Below, piece after piece: positions 1 through 9,172 of a stretch of 58,666 bases of DNA (position 1 is its first letter; each line of letters begins with the position of its first letter). Both the position numbers and the translations under genes were made by a program. Under the pieces are notes generated by a model, which ran no database searches, was not told the origin of the DNA, and saw nothing but the letters and a program-made list of their open reading frames with translations. This stretch comes from an uncultured Pelagibacteraceae bacterium (GTDB lineage: Bacteria; Pseudomonadota; Alphaproteobacteria; Pelagibacterales; Pelagibacteraceae), in assembly GCA_902566365.1 (NCBI GenBank), contig CACFIH010000001.1, positions 104,537-163,202 of the forward strand, read 5' to 3'.

Positions 1-1149
1 GCAAGAAACACAAGTTCAGAATCTGCTAGAATATCAACTATTCCAGGCAGTAATACTATAGGTATAGAATTACCAAACCTATCTAGAGAAAATGTTTATC
101 TAAGTGAAATTTTAAATCATTCAGATTTTAAAAGAAAAGATATTAAATTACCAATAGCGTTAGGAAAAAATATTTCCGGGATACCCATAATTGGGGATTT
201 AGCATCAATGCCACATTTATTAATTGCTGGAACAACTGGGTCGGGAAAATCAGTTTGTATAAATACAATTATTCTATCATTACTTTATCGACACCCACCA
301 GATAAATGTAAGTTTATTCTAATTGATCCAAAAATGTTGGAGCTTTCTACTTATGAAGGGGTGCCTCATCTTATTTGTCCAGTTATCACAGAAGCTAAAA
401 AAGCGGCTTCAGTTTTGGGTTGGGTAGTTAAAGAAATGGAAAGTAGATACCGACTAATGACAAAAGAAGGCGTAAGAAATATTGATGGCTATAATTCTAA
501 ACATAAGCTTTCAATGCCCTATATTGTAGTAGTAGTTGATGAGATGTCAGACTTAATGCTAGTTGCTGGAAAAGAAATTGAAAACTATATCCAAAAACTT
601 TCTCAAATGGCTCGTGCTGCTGGAATTCACATTATAATGGCAACTCAAAGACCGAGCGTAGACGTTATTACAGGAACAATTAAAGCAAACTTTCCAACTC
701 GTATTTCATTTCAAGTTACATCTAAAATTGATAGCAGAACTATTTTAGGTGAGCAAGGGGCTGAACAATTACTGGGTAAAGGTGATATGCTTTATATGTC
801 ATCAGCAAATAAAATAATTAGAATTCACGCACCGTTTGTCTCTGATAATGAAATTGAAAGTATAAATAATTTTTTAAGATCACAAGAAGAGCCTGATTAT
901 GTTGATGAAATTCTTAATTTTGCTGACGAAAAGGAAATTAATGAGAATACAAAAAATCAGGGAGATAAAGATGAATTGTATACAACAGCCGTAGAAATTA
1001 TAAAATCAGAGGGTAAAGCGTCAACCTCTTTTTTACAAAGAAAACTCCAGATTGGATACAATCGTGCGGCACGGATAATAGAAATGATGGAAACTGAAGG
1101 AATAGTTAGCAAAGCCAATCATGTCGGTAAACGTGATGTTCTAAAATGA
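1..1149 (+). CDS. ftsK: DNA translocase FtsK, C-terminal part (5' end outside window)
   Basis: The reading frame is open from base 1, so about 382 C-terminal residues are visible and the N-terminal membrane domain lies upstream. FtsK pumps DNA at the septum and clears the terminus region during division. Visible residues about 77-84 are the Walker A loop GTTGSGKS and about 176-181 the Walker B VVVVDE, followed by an ATQRPSVDVITG stretch typical of the RecA-like motor. The last ~65 residues form the winged-helix gamma domain (RAARIIEMMETEGIVS) that reads polar DNA motifs. The TGA overlaps the ATG of lolA (ATGA), suggesting translational coupling. Confidence 0.96.
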   Translation, partial: ARNTSSESARISTIPGSNTIGIELPNLSRENVYLSEILNHSDFKRKDIKLPIALGKNISGIPIIGDLASMPHLLIAGTTGSGKSVCINTIILSLLYRHPPDKCKFILIDPKMLELSTYEGVPHLICPVITEAKKAASVLGWVVKEMESRYRLMTKEGVRNIDGYNSKHKLSMPYIVVVVDEMSDLMLVAGKEIENYIQKLSQMARAAGIHIIMATQRPSVDVITGTIKANFPTRISFQVTSKIDSRTILGEQGAEQLLGKGDMLYMSSANKIIRIHAPFVSDNEIESINNFLRSQEEPDYVDEILNFADEKEINENTKNQGDKDELYTTAVEIIKSEGKASTSFLQRKLQIGYNRAARIIEMMETEGIVSKANHVGKRDVLK

Positions 1150-1697
1150 AAAAATTAATCTTTATAATTTTTACACTATTGATAACCAACAAAGCTTTGT
1201 CATCAAGTAAGGAAAGTATAATTGATAATTTAATGAGTATTGAAAATGTAAGTTTTGATTTTGAGCAAAATATAAACGGAAAAATTGAAAAAGGAAAATG
1301 TGTTATAAAATATCCACATAAGATAAACTGTAAATACTCAAATTTAAATAAAAAGGTTTTAATTTCCAACGGTAAATCCCTTGTAATTAAAAATAGTAAT
1401 GGAGGTTATTATCTATACCCAATTGATAAAACAGCATTAAATTATATTTTAGATAAAAATTTCATCATTTCTGAAATAAAAAAAGCAGATGAAAAAATTA
1501 TGGAAAATAAATTTATAAATTACACTTTCTCAAAAAATGACAATGAAATTAATGTTTTTTTCGATAATAAAAATTTTGATTTAGTAGGTTGGAAAACTTT
1601 AGATATTTATAAAAATCTTAATATCACTTTTTTATCTTCAATATTAAAAAATCAAAAAATAAAAAAAGATTTATTTAAAATCCCTCTAAAAGATTAA
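1146..1697 (+). CDS. lolA: Outer-membrane lipoprotein carrier protein LolA
   Basis: A 183-residue protein with a hydrophobic signal peptide (about residues 1-19). LolA ferries lipoproteins across the periplasm from LolCDE to LolB. The family's N-terminal pattern is seen: a SIENVSFDFEQNINGKIEKG strand pair followed by a KYPHKI segment and a central NGK turn. Position directly after ftsK, sharing ATGA, is the usual alphaproteobacterial arrangement. The sequence is strongly divergent and Lys/Asn-rich, so the call leans on the N-terminal pattern and synteny. The 3' end overlaps the convergent acetyltransferase gene by 4 bases. Confidence 0.85.
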   Translation: MKKLIFIIFTLLITNKALSSSKESIIDNLMSIENVSFDFEQNINGKIEKGKCVIKYPHKINCKYSNLNKKVLISNGKSLVIKNSNGGYYLYPIDKTALNYILDKNFIISEIKKADEKIMENKFINYTFSKNDNEINVFFDNKNFDLVGWKTLDIYKNLNITFLSSILKNQKIKKDLFKIPLKD

Positions 1698-2197
1698 ATT
1701 GAAATAGATTCTGTTTTAAAAATTTTCATACCTCTTGAAAGATAATTCTTTAATGCATTTTTATGATCTAAAGAACAAGTATGAACCCATACCCTTTTTG
1801 GATTTTCTAAAAATGATTTTTTTATAGCCTCTGATAATAAATAAGATCCTAATTTTTTATTATGATAATTTTCAAGTATTCCTAAATAAGCTATTTCAAT
1901 CTCATTTTTATCTTTATGAAATATTAATTCAAAATATCCAACCAAATCTTCATTTTTTTTTAAAACGTACGTTCTCATATTTATGTTTGTTGTATATAAA
2001 GTCCATTGTTTTTCATTCCATTGCAATCTATCTTTCCAATGATGTTTTTTTCCAATTTCTTTATAAAAAAATTTATTTAATTGATAATTTGGTGGATCAA
2101 TTACATTCAAACTAAATTCATTAGCTGGATTATAAGTTGCAATTAATTCATTTAATGAAAAAATTTCTAAATAATTTCTGTCAATCTTCTTACTCAC
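1694..2197 (-). CDS. GNAT-family N-acetyltransferase
   Basis: A 167-residue protein. The acetyl-CoA binding motif A of GNAT enzymes is visible as IAYLGILENYHNKKLGSYLL, with the N-x-K-x-L-G-S loop in place of the usual R/Q-x-x-G-x-G/A. A following VWVHTCSLDHKNALKNYLSRGMKIF segment matches the conserved end of the fold (an Asn/Ala helix, then a strand). The substrate cannot be deduced. It is the last gene of a hisE-HIT-GNAT run, overlapping the HIT gene by 4 bases, so it is probably co-translated. Confidence 0.85.
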   Translation of the reverse strand: MSKKIDRNYLEIFSLNELIATYNPANEFSLNVIDPPNYQLNKFFYKEIGKKHHWKDRLQWNEKQWTLYTTNINMRTYVLKKNEDLVGYFELIFHKDKNEIEIAYLGILENYHNKKLGSYLLSEAIKKSFLENPKRVWVHTCSLDHKNALKNYLSRGMKIFKTESISI

Positions 2198-2559
2198 TCT
2201 ACCATTTTACCAATTCTTTCACCCCCAAATAAATGAAAATGTAAATGGGGTACTTCCTGGCCTCCATGTTCACTTATATTAGCTAAAGCTCTATATCCCT
2301 TACCAGTATCTACAGATATATTTAGTTTTTTGGCAACTGTATTTATACCTTTTATTAAACCGACAATCTCCTCTGAAGAGGCATTTTCGCTAAAATTATC
2401 AAGATCAACATATTTGCCTTTTGGAATAACTAGAGCATGAATTTTTTTTTGAGGGTTAATATCGTAAAAAGATAAAACATAATCGTCCTCATAAATTTTT
2501 TTACAAGGTACCTCACCTCTTAATATTTTTGCAAAAATGTTGTTATCATCGTAAGTCAT
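2194..2559 (-). CDS. HIT-family nucleotide-binding protein (HinT-like)
   Basis: A 121-residue histidine-triad protein. The diagnostic triad HLHFHLF lies at residues 105-111 (H105, H107, H109), preceded by the FYDINPQKKIHALVIPK strand-loop seen in HinT proteins. Family members hydrolyse AMP-linked phosphoramidates and acyl adenylates in the cytoplasm. Its overlap with hisE upstream (4 bases) and the GNAT gene downstream (4 bases) indicates one transcription unit. The his linkage is common in Alphaproteobacteria, but a metabolic reason is not evident from the sequence. Confidence 0.93.
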   Translation of the reverse strand: MTYDDNNIFAKILRGEVPCKKIYEDDYVLSFYDINPQKKIHALVIPKGKYVDLDNFSENASSEEIVGLIKGINTVAKKLNISVDTGKGYRALANISEHGGQEVPHLHFHLFGGERIGKMVE

Positions 2560-2828
2560 TTTTTTCTTTTATTTAGTTCGTCCATAATATCCTCAATTTT
2601 AATATTGTTTGCTTCAAGATAAACTAACAAATGATAAAAAACATCAGATGCTTCATGAATTTTATTTGTGTTATTTTCGACAGCCTCAATTAGTTCTTTA
2701 ATTTCCTCTAAAACTTTTTCTTTTCCTAAACTCTTATTATCTAATAATTTATTAGTATAAGAGTTTTTAATAGGATTTTTTTTTCTATTACGAACTAATA
2801 AAATTAAATCTTCTAAAGTTTTTAACAT
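2556..2828 (-). CDS. hisE: Phosphoribosyl-ATP pyrophosphatase HisE
   Basis: A 90-residue all-helical MazG-like pyrophosphatase. It removes pyrophosphate from phosphoribosyl-ATP at the second step of histidine synthesis. The metal-binding signature is visible as EEIKELIEAV followed by EASDVFYHLLVYLE, with the acidic residues of the E-x-x-E and E-x-x-D motifs in place. In relatives hisE directly follows hisF. Here an oppositely oriented oxygenase gene lies between them, so hisE must have its own promoter in the 70-base gap upstream. Confidence 0.95.
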   Translation of the reverse strand: MLKTLEDLILLVRNRKKNPIKNSYTNKLLDNKSLGKEKVLEEIKELIEAVENNTNKIHEASDVFYHLLVYLEANNIKIEDIMDELNKRKK

Positions 2829-2898
2829 AATTGTATATAGAATTAAATTATAAACATATCTGATTGATTAGAAAAGTATAATGTTATAAGTATATCTC
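2829..2898. promoter_or_regulatory. Divergent promoter gap between hisE and the oxygenase gene
   Basis: This 70-base AT-only-like gap separates two divergent starts. It contains a perfect TATAAT reading toward the oxygenase (2877-2882) and a perfect TATAAT reading toward hisE (complement of 2847-2852). Neither has a convincing -35 at 17 bases, and such hexamers are frequent in DNA this AT-rich. It is the only place from which the hisE-HIT-GNAT unit could be transcribed without initiating inside a neighbour. Confidence 0.35.
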
Positions 2899-3438
2899 AT
2901 GCGTGATACTCTTTATAACATTGCAACAATATTTAATAATGATCATATAAAAAGATTGAATAAAACTATAAATGAAAACCTGATTAAAAGTACTGATCGA
3001 CCAAGCTCAGAAGCAATAAAAACTTCTCAAGTAAAATTTGTAAGTTTAGGGTCCATACAACACTTAATTGGACCATTTTTAGATTTTATAATCTCATCAA
3101 ATACTCATTTTTATGGATTTGATCTTTATCAATTAAATGCGAGTAAAAGACTAAACTATAATACCTATCAAGAGAATGAAGAATATACATGGCATATTGA
3201 TGCTACACCAAATTCTCCAGTAAAAGATATAAAACTCACTTGCCTTCTTAATTGTTCAGAAAATGAGTATCAAGGTGGAGATCTTTGTTTGTTTAGAGAT
3301 AAAGAGAGAAAAATTGAAAAATTTACTCCTGGAAGTGCAATAGTTTTTCCATCATTCATTAATCATAAAGTTGAAAAAATTATCTCAGGGTCCAGAGCTA
3401 CTTTAGCGATTTGGATGAATGGTCCAAAATTTAGATAA
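2899..3438 (+). CDS. 2-oxoglutarate/Fe(II)-dependent oxygenase (prolyl-4-hydroxylase-like)
   Basis: A 179-residue protein with the complete facial triad of the family: H99-x-D101 in YTWHIDATP and H156 in FPSFINHKVEKI, plus R166 in GSRATLAIW for 2-oxoglutarate. The GGDLCLF strand and the GSAIVFPS turn are typical of P4Hc-type domains. It should hydroxylate a protein or small molecule using O2; the substrate is unknown. It stands alone on the plus strand, 3 bases from the end of hisF and 70 bases from the start of hisE, and interrupts an otherwise continuous his cluster. Confidence 0.88.
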   Translation: MRDTLYNIATIFNNDHIKRLNKTINENLIKSTDRPSSEAIKTSQVKFVSLGSIQHLIGPFLDFIISSNTHFYGFDLYQLNASKRLNYNTYQENEEYTWHIDATPNSPVKDIKLTCLLNCSENEYQGGDLCLFRDKERKIEKFTPGSAIVFPSFINHKVEKIISGSRATLAIWMNGPKFR

Positions 3439-3441
3439 AAT

Positions 3442-4197
3442 TTATAATCTTATTGGTATCCCTTTAGAATTTAAATATTCTTTAGCTTCTTTTATTGAAT
3501 ATTTTCCGTAATGAAATATTGATGCAGCAAGAACTGCACTAGCATTACCTAATTTTAGACCATCAAATAAATGTTCTAAATTACCAACACCCCCAGATGC
3601 AATCACAGGAATATTTACCTCTGAAGAAATTTTTGACATTAAATCAATATCATAACCAGCCTGAGTTCCATCCCTATCCATTGAAGTTACTAACAATTCT
3701 CCAGCACCATTCTCTTCCATTTGTTTTGCATACTCTAGTGCATCAATTCCACTATTATTCCTTCCTCCATGAGTAAATACCTCCCATTTGTCTCCATTCC
3801 TTTTTGCATCTATTGCAACAACAATACATTGTGAACCAAACTTTTTTGAACTATCGACAACTACCTTTGAATTTTCAACTGCAGTGGTATTAATTGAAAC
3901 TTTATCTGCACCGCAATTAAGTAATTTATTTATATCATCTACACTTCTAATTCCACCTCCAACTGTCAAGGGAACAAAACATTTCTTCGAAGTTTTTTTT
4001 ACAACATCATAAATTATATCTCTATTTTCATTAGAAGCAGTTATATCTAAAAAACAAATTTCATCTGCTCCACCATCACTGTAAATTTTTGCTTGTTCTA
4101 CAGGATCACCTGCATCTTTTAAATCAACAAAATTGATACCTTTTACAACTCTACCATTTTTAACATCCAAACAAGGTATTATTCTATTTTTAAGCAT
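3442..4197 (-). CDS. hisF: Imidazole glycerol phosphate synthase cyclase subunit HisF
   Basis: A 251-residue TIM barrel of the usual length. It uses ammonia from HisH to make imidazole glycerol phosphate and AICAR from PRFAR. Visible marks are the N-terminal [16 protein letters not shown] with catalytic Asp11, the phosphate loops VGGGIRS and IASGGVG, and the second-half [11 protein letters not shown] with the second catalytic Asp. The start overlaps the end of hisA by 8 bases. It is the last gene of the hisBHAF run. Confidence 0.98.
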   Translation of the reverse strand: MLKNRIIPCLDVKNGRVVKGINFVDLKDAGDPVEQAKIYSDGGADEICFLDITASNENRDIIYDVVKKTSKKCFVPLTVGGGIRSVDDINKLLNCGADKVSINTTAVENSKVVVDSSKKFGSQCIVVAIDAKRNGDKWEVFTHGGRNNSGIDALEYAKQMEENGAGELLVTSMDRDGTQAGYDIDLMSKISSEVNIPVIASGGVGNLEHLFDGLKLGNASAVLAASIFHYGKYSIKEAKEYLNSKGIPIRL

Positions 4198-4906
4198 CTT
4201 CTTTTACCAACTCATCTAATTTAATATCACCATCATAAATAGCTTTACCAACTATTATACCTTCAACATTTTTTAAATTCCTTGCTTTTTTAACATCATC
4301 TATTGATGAAACGCCACCAGATATAATCACAGGACAGTTTGATACTTGGGCAACTTTTATTGTTTCATTAAAATTTGGACTTTGTTTCGTACCATCCCTG
4401 TTAATATCAGTATAAATCAATCTACTAACACCATAGTCGTTAACTTCTTTTAAATAATCTAAAGTTAATTGATTAGAACTTTCTTTCCATCCATATACTG
4501 ACAAATACCCATCTTTAGCATCTAGACCTAAGGCAATCTTATCTGGAAATTTTCCACACGCTTCTTCTAAAAAATTTTTACTTTTTATTGCTGCACTTCC
4601 TAAAATCACTTTCTCAGCACCAACATCTACGTATTTTTGAACACTTTCAAGGTTTCTAATACCACCACCGATCTCAACGTTTAGGTCAAATTTATCAACT
4701 ATATCTTTGATAATATTCAGATTTACTGTTTCACCAGTTAAAGCTCCATCCAAATCAACTATGTGTAAATTTTTAAAACCTTGATCTTTATATTTTCTTG
4801 CTTGTTGAAATGGAGATATTTCATATTCAGTTTTATTCTTAAAATCTCCTTTAACTAACCTTACACATTTTTTATCTTTAATATCTATGGCTGGAAATAT
4901 TTTCAT
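4190..4906 (-). CDS. hisA: ProFAR isomerase HisA
   Basis: A 238-residue TIM barrel, a paralogue of HisF. It isomerises ProFAR to PRFAR. Recognised by the N-terminal [19 protein letters not shown], the IGGGIRN phosphate loop, the YTDINRDGT segment bearing the general acid/base Asp, and the IISGGVSS loop. It lies between hisH and hisF; hisH ends 4 bases upstream, and the end overlaps hisF. Confidence 0.98.
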   Translation of the reverse strand: MKIFPAIDIKDKKCVRLVKGDFKNKTEYEISPFQQARKYKDQGFKNLHIVDLDGALTGETVNLNIIKDIVDKFDLNVEIGGGIRNLESVQKYVDVGAEKVILGSAAIKSKNFLEEACGKFPDKIALGLDAKDGYLSVYGWKESSNQLTLDYLKEVNDYGVSRLIYTDINRDGTKQSPNFNETIKVAQVSNCPVIISGGVSSIDDVKKARNLKNVEGIIVGKAIYDGDIKLDELVKEDA

Positions 4907-4910
4907 TATT

Positions 4911-5537
4911 TTATAAATTTATAAAATTATCAATTATTTTAAGTCCTATCTTGTCACTCTTTTCTGGGTGAAATTGAGTTCCAAAAATATTTTCTTTCTC
5001 AACAGAACAAACAATATTTGAAGAATAGTTTGTTGTAGCTGAAATTACATTTTTTTCTTTTGGAATAAATTCATAACTGTGAACAAAATACATGTGAGAG
5101 TTATTTTCTATATTTTGAAAAATTTTACTTTCTTTAACAATATTAATTTGATTCCAACCGATGTGAGGAAGTTTAAACTTTCCATTGTGATTATTTATTT
5201 TTGAAACTTTACCTGAAATCCATCCTAACCCTTTAGTTTCAATTTCTTCATAACCAACATCAGCGAACATTTGAAAACCCACACATATTCCAAGCAATGG
5301 TTTTTTATTAGTAATTACAAATTCATTGAGTATGTCTTTAAGACCAGTAATTTTATTTAAAGCATCTATGCAGCTTTTAAAAGATCCCTGCCCTGGCAAA
5401 ACTACTTTGTCGCTTGATTTAATTTTATCCAAATCCGACGTCACCTCAATATTTATTTTATCTTTAACAACCTCATTAAAAGAGTTTATCACCGAGCTAA
5501 TATTACCCGAGTTATAATCAACAATAGTGATGTTCAT
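4911..5537 (-). CDS. hisH: Imidazole glycerol phosphate synthase glutaminase subunit HisH
   Basis: A 208-residue class-I glutamine amidotransferase that supplies ammonia to HisF. The nucleophile Cys85 sits in LLGICVGFQM, and the His-Glu pair is in TQFHPEKS near the C-terminus. The start MNITIVDYNSGNISSV matches the family's first strand. It lies 5 bases after hisB and 4 bases before hisA, in the operon. Confidence 0.98.
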   Translation of the reverse strand: MNITIVDYNSGNISSVINSFNEVVKDKINIEVTSDLDKIKSSDKVVLPGQGSFKSCIDALNKITGLKDILNEFVITNKKPLLGICVGFQMFADVGYEEIETKGLGWISGKVSKINNHNGKFKLPHIGWNQINIVKESKIFQNIENNSHMYFVHSYEFIPKEKNVISATTNYSSNIVCSVEKENIFGTQFHPEKSDKIGLKIIDNFINL

Positions 5538-5542
5538 TGAAC

Positions 5543-6133
5543 TTATAAAGAACCTTTAGTAGATGGAATTGTTTTTTTATTCCTAGGATCTATTTCTAGT
5601 GCAGTTCTTAAAGATCTTGCTAATCCCTTAAAACAAGACTCAATAATATGATGGCTATTATCACCATAAATATTTTCGATATGCAAAGTAATCCCAGCTG
5701 CCTGGGAAAAAGCTTGGAACCATTCTTTAAATAATTCTGTATCCATTTCACCAAGTTTTTCAACTTTAAGCTTAACCTTCCAGATTAGATAAGGTCTATT
5801 AGATATATCAATAGCAACACGTGATAAAGTTTCATCCATAGGAATCATAGCATGAGCATATCTTCTAATACCAACAGATTTTTTTAATGCTTTTTTTAAT
5901 GCCTCTCCAATTGCTATTCCTGTGTCTTCAGTAGTATGGTGGAGATCTATATGGGTATCTCCCTTTGCTTTGATATTCATATCAATCGATGAATGCTTAG
6001 ACAATTGTTCAAGCATATGATTAAGAAAACCTATTCCTGTATCAATTTTATACTTCCCTTTACCATCAATGTTTATATCAACACTGATACTTGTCTCTTT
6101 AGTTTTTCTGCTTATTTTACCTTTACGCTTCAT
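5543..6133 (-). CDS. hisB: Imidazoleglycerol-phosphate dehydratase HisB (monofunctional)
   Basis: A 196-residue dehydratase without the phosphatase domain found in the enterobacterial fusion. Metal-binding histidine clusters are visible in [14 protein letters not shown] and [14 protein letters not shown] in the first repeat, and in [17 protein letters not shown] in the second. It is the first gene of the minus-strand hisBHAF unit. It diverges from hslV, so the 92-base gap 6134-6225 must carry both promoters. Confidence 0.97.
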   Translation of the reverse strand: MKRKGKISRKTKETSISVDINIDGKGKYKIDTGIGFLNHMLEQLSKHSSIDMNIKAKGDTHIDLHHTTEDTGIAIGEALKKALKKSVGIRRYAHAMIPMDETLSRVAIDISNRPYLIWKVKLKVEKLGEMDTELFKEWFQAFSQAAGITLHIENIYGDNSHHIIESCFKGLARSLRTALEIDPRNKKTIPSTKGSL

Positions 6134-6189
6134 AATTAAAAATAGGTATACATATATTATTCAATTATGGCAATAATACTAAACCTGGG

Positions 6190-6217
6190 CTTGAACTATA
6201 GAAATTAGTATCCATTT
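6190..6217 (+). promoter_or_regulatory. Sigma-32 (RpoH)-type heat-shock promoter of hslVU
   Basis: CTTGAA at 6190-6195, exactly 14 bases, then ATCCATTT at 6210-6217. The heat-shock consensus is CTTGAA, 14 bases, CCCCAT-T, so the -35 is perfect and the -10 matches at six of eight positions. The ATG of hslV at 6226 is only 8 bases beyond the -10, implying an almost leaderless mRNA. hslVU is a classical RpoH target, which supports the reading. The same geometry is found upstream of grpE and dnaK in this window. Confidence 0.65.
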
Positions 6218-6225
6218 AATAGGCA

Positions 6226-6741
6226 ATGACAACAATTGTATTAGTAAGAAAAAATAATGATGTAGTCGTAGCCGGCGATGGCCAAGTTAGTATGGGAAAT
6301 ACTGTTGTAAAAAGTACTGCTTCAAAAGTAAGAAAAATTGATAAAAGAGGTGTTGTTGCTGGGTTTGCTGGATCAACAGCTGACGCACTTACATTGTTCG
6401 AAAGACTAGAGGCGAAATTAGAAAAGCATGCTGGTAATTTATCTAGAGCTGCAGTTGAGTTGGCTAAAGACTGGAGAACAGATAAATATTTAAGAAGACT
6501 AGAAGCATTAATGGCCGTAGGTGATAAAGATAATAGTTATATTATTTCTGGTACAGGGGATGTTTTAGAACCTGAAGGAGATGTAATTGGTATTGGTTCG
6601 GGTGGTAACTACGCTTTAGCTGCTGGAAAGGTATTAATGGGAACAGATATGAATGCTGAACAACTCGCAAAAAAAGCAATTGAGGTAGCAGCAGAAATAT
6701 GTGTCTTCACAAATAATAATGTTAAAATTGAAAAAATTTAA
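6226..6741 (+). CDS. hslV: ATP-dependent protease subunit HslV
   Basis: A 171-residue proteasome-like threonine peptidase. Residue 2 is Thr (MTTIVLVRK), which becomes the N-terminal nucleophile after Met removal. The [13 protein letters not shown] segment with the supporting lysine and the [13 protein letters not shown] loop are characteristic. HslV forms a double hexamer capped by HslU. The TAA overlaps the ATG of hslU by one base (TAATG), so expression is coupled. A strong heat-shock promoter match lies just upstream. Confidence 0.98.
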   Translation: MTTIVLVRKNNDVVVAGDGQVSMGNTVVKSTASKVRKIDKRGVVAGFAGSTADALTLFERLEAKLEKHAGNLSRAAVELAKDWRTDKYLRRLEALMAVGDKDNSYIISGTGDVLEPEGDVIGIGSGGNYALAAGKVLMGTDMNAEQLAKKAIEVAAEICVFTNNNVKIEKI

Positions 6742-8108
6742 TGGATAAATCAAACGTTACTAAGTTACATCCTAAAGATACATCTAAAGAAACTTTTTTA
6801 GGTAGTTCATTATCTCCAAGAGAAATAGTTTCAGAATTAGATAGATTTGTTGTTGGTCAAAATAAAGCAAAAAGAGCAGTTGCTGTTGCATTAAGAAATA
6901 GATGGAGAAGACAAGCGCTTAAAGGAGAAATGAAGAATGAAGTTCTACCAAAAAATATTTTAATGATAGGACCGACGGGTGTAGGTAAAACAGAAATATC
7001 AAGAAGACTATCAAAACTAGCAGAGGCGCCATTTGTAAAAGTTGAAGCTACCAGATTTACTGAGGTAGGATATGTGGGTAGAGATGTAGAGCAGATTGTG
7101 AGAGATTTAGTTGAAATTGCAATTTCAATGGAAAAAATTAAGAAGAGAAAAGAAGTTAAAGCTAAAGCTCAAAAACTCGCTGAAGATAAAGTGTTAGATG
7201 CTTTGGTAGGAAAAAAAGCTAGTGCTGCAACAAGAGAAAGTTTTAGACAGAGATTAAGAAATGGCGATTTAGATGATAATGAAATTGAAATCGCTGTAAC
7301 CGATGCAGGAAATAATAGTACATCTTTTGAAATTCCGGGAATGCCAGGTGCTAATGTTGGGATGATTAATATTGGTGAAATGTTAGGAAAATCCATGGGT
7401 ACAAAAGAAAGGAAGAAAAAAATGACCGTGAAAGAGTCTCACGAAATTTTACTTAACGATGAATCAGATAAATTAATAGAACAAGATAAAATTATTAAAG
7501 CTGCAAAAATTTCCACTGAAAATAATGGTATAGTTTTTTTAGATGAGATTGATAAAATTTCAGGAAGAACTGATAGAGTTGGAGGCGATGTTTCAAGAGA
7601 AGGCGTGCAAAGAGACTTATTGCCTTTGATTGAAGGTACGACAGTTAATACAAAGTATGGTCCTATTAAAACTGATCATATTTTATTTATTGCCTCTGGA
7701 GCATTCCAACTAGCAAAACCATCAGATTTATTACCTGAGTTACAAGGAAGACTTCCAATAAGAGTTGAGTTAGAGGCATTAACAAGCGAAGACTTCAAGA
7801 GAATTTTAAAAGAACCAGATTTTAGTTTAATCAAACAATATATTGCTCTTTTAAAAACTGAAAATGTTGAACTTGAATTTTCTGACGATGGAATAGATGC
7901 AATCGCTAATATTGCTTCAGAAGTAAATTCGACTGTAGAAAATATTGGTGCAAGAAGATTACATACTATTATCGAAAAAATTTTAGATGAAATTAGCTTT
8001 ACAGCAACTGACCGATCAGGTGAAAAAATATTAATTGATAAAAATTATATAAACAAAAATTTAGATAATTTAGTCAAAGACACAGATTTATCTAAATTTA
8101 TTTTGTAA
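6741..8108 (+). CDS. hslU: ATP-dependent protease ATPase subunit HslU
   Basis: A 455-residue AAA+ unfoldase partner of HslV. It has the N-terminal [16 protein letters not shown] segment, Walker A GPTGVGKT (about residues 77-84), the [16 protein letters not shown] pore loop, an inserted intermediate domain (about 130-240) and Walker [10 protein letters not shown]. The C-terminal sensor 2 is in [11 protein letters not shown]. The 3' end overlaps the convergent smr-domain gene by 11 bases, leaving no room for a terminator outside coding sequence. Confidence 0.98.
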   Translation: MDKSNVTKLHPKDTSKETFLGSSLSPREIVSELDRFVVGQNKAKRAVAVALRNRWRRQALKGEMKNEVLPKNILMIGPTGVGKTEISRRLSKLAEAPFVKVEATRFTEVGYVGRDVEQIVRDLVEIAISMEKIKKRKEVKAKAQKLAEDKVLDALVGKKASAATRESFRQRLRNGDLDDNEIEIAVTDAGNNSTSFEIPGMPGANVGMINIGEMLGKSMGTKERKKKMTVKESHEILLNDESDKLIEQDKIIKAAKISTENNGIVFLDEIDKISGRTDRVGGDVSREGVQRDLLPLIEGTTVNTKYGPIKTDHILFIASGAFQLAKPSDLLPELQGRLPIRVELEALTSEDFKRILKEPDFSLIKQYIALLKTENVELEFSDDGIDAIANIASEVNSTVENIGARRLHTIIEKILDEISFTATDRSGEKILIDKNYINKNLDNLVKDTDLSKFIL

Positions 8109-8517
8109 GTTTTTTTTTAAGAAGTATATAAAAAGCTCCACTACCACCATCTTCGATTTTTGCATCTTCAATTTTATTAATCATTGACATCAATTCATTA
8201 TTACTTTTTATATAATCAGGAACTGAATATTTTAAAATTCCTAAATCTTTTGAAACATAAGGATCTTTCTCATTAGTTGAATGTAAACCTTTGCCTGTGA
8301 CAATAATCAATTTATTAATTCCATTTTGATAAGAGTTTTTTATCAAACTCTCTACTTTTTTATTAGCTTCATCTAAAGTATATCCATGCAAATCAAAAGA
8401 AGATGTTTTGTATTTTTTTTTTTGGGAAATTTTTAAATCTTTATCTAATAAATGTTCTTTATTTAATAAAAAGTTTTCCCAATCCTTTTTATCTTTATCT
8501 GAAATTTTACTATTCAA
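8098..8517 (-). CDS. Smr-domain protein
   Basis: A 139-residue protein with a lysine-rich N-terminal tail and a C-terminal Smr domain: the [10 protein letters not shown] motif followed by [11 protein letters not shown] and an ending [12 protein letters not shown]. Smr domains are nucleic-acid endonuclease-like modules; in stand-alone bacterial proteins the role is poorly defined. The start is TTG directly abutting the TAG of the upstream Tim44-like gene; no ATG is available before the domain. It overlaps the end of hslU on the other strand. Confidence 0.88.
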   Translation of the reverse strand: MNSKISDKDKKDWENFLLNKEHLLDKDLKISQKKKYKTSSFDLHGYTLDEANKKVESLIKNSYQNGINKLIIVTGKGLHSTNEKDPYVSKDLGILKYSVPDYIKSNNELMSMINKIEDAKIEDGGSGAFYILLKKKLTK

Positions 8518-9114
8518 CTATGTTAAAGTCTCTACTAATTGCCAATTTGGATTTTGAGATCTTATGTCTCTGGAAAAAATCCAGGTATCGTAAATTTTCT
8601 TTATTTTCTCTGGATCACCTGAAACAATATTTTTCTCTTTATCTCTAATACAAGTTATTACCTCACCAACAAAATCGACTGTCACTTTTAATATATTATT
8701 AGCTTTTTTATGTTCTTTGATATCAGCAGAGTTTATACCAATAAAAGTAATTTCAGCATAATGACCTCTTTTATTACGCTCTTGCAAAGCTTTATTAAAC
8801 TGGTCATAAATATTTTTACTTAGCAGAGATTTGCTAGCCACCAATTTATTATCGCTGTCACTAAAATCTGTAATAATTGTTTCATAGGCAATTTTAGCTC
8901 CCTTTAAAAATTCTTTTTGAGCATTTTCATCAAAGTTTTCAGGTTGATTTGTTTTTTTTTCTAAATTGATATTTTTTATAACTTCTTGAAATTGGGGAGG
9001 AGGCTTGCCCTCAAATCCAGATCTTTTGCCAAGAATTCCTCTTAATCTGAGAAAAATAAAACCAGCAATCATTGCTAACAATATAATATCAATATACTCG
9101 AAACTATAATTCAT
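8518..9114 (-). CDS. Tim44-like domain membrane-anchored protein
   Basis: From the chosen ATG at 9114 the protein has 198 residues. It has an N-terminal hydrophobic segment (YIDIILLAMIAGFIFLRL), an FEGKPPPQF linker and a Tim44-like C-terminal domain (FLKGAKIAYETIITDFSDSD through a final WQLVET). The upstream start at 9150 would add a 12-residue tail not expected for the family. Alphaproteobacterial Tim44-like proteins are membrane-associated and implicated in export or lipid binding. Together with divergent fxsA and secB next door this gives an envelope/export neighbourhood. Confidence 0.85.
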   Translation of the reverse strand: MNYSFEYIDIILLAMIAGFIFLRLRGILGKRSGFEGKPPPQFQEVIKNINLEKKTNQPENFDENAQKEFLKGAKIAYETIITDFSDSDNKLVASKSLLSKNIYDQFNKALQERNKRGHYAEITFIGINSADIKEHKKANNILKVTVDFVGEVITCIRDKEKNIVSGDPEKIKKIYDTWIFSRDIRSQNPNWQLVETLT

Positions 9115-9172
9115 TGTGTTAATAGTAATTACTATGTTGAATAATTTCAACTAACAATTACATTAAAGACAA

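Noticed and set aside
5816..5832. CACGTG with partial TTTC flank inside hisB as a second parS
   Set aside because: Only the core CACGTG is shared and the flanking arms are not palindromic.
8403..8648. 81-codon frame antisense to the smr and Tim44-like genes
   Set aside because: Its composition is that of an inverted coding strand and it crosses two real genes.
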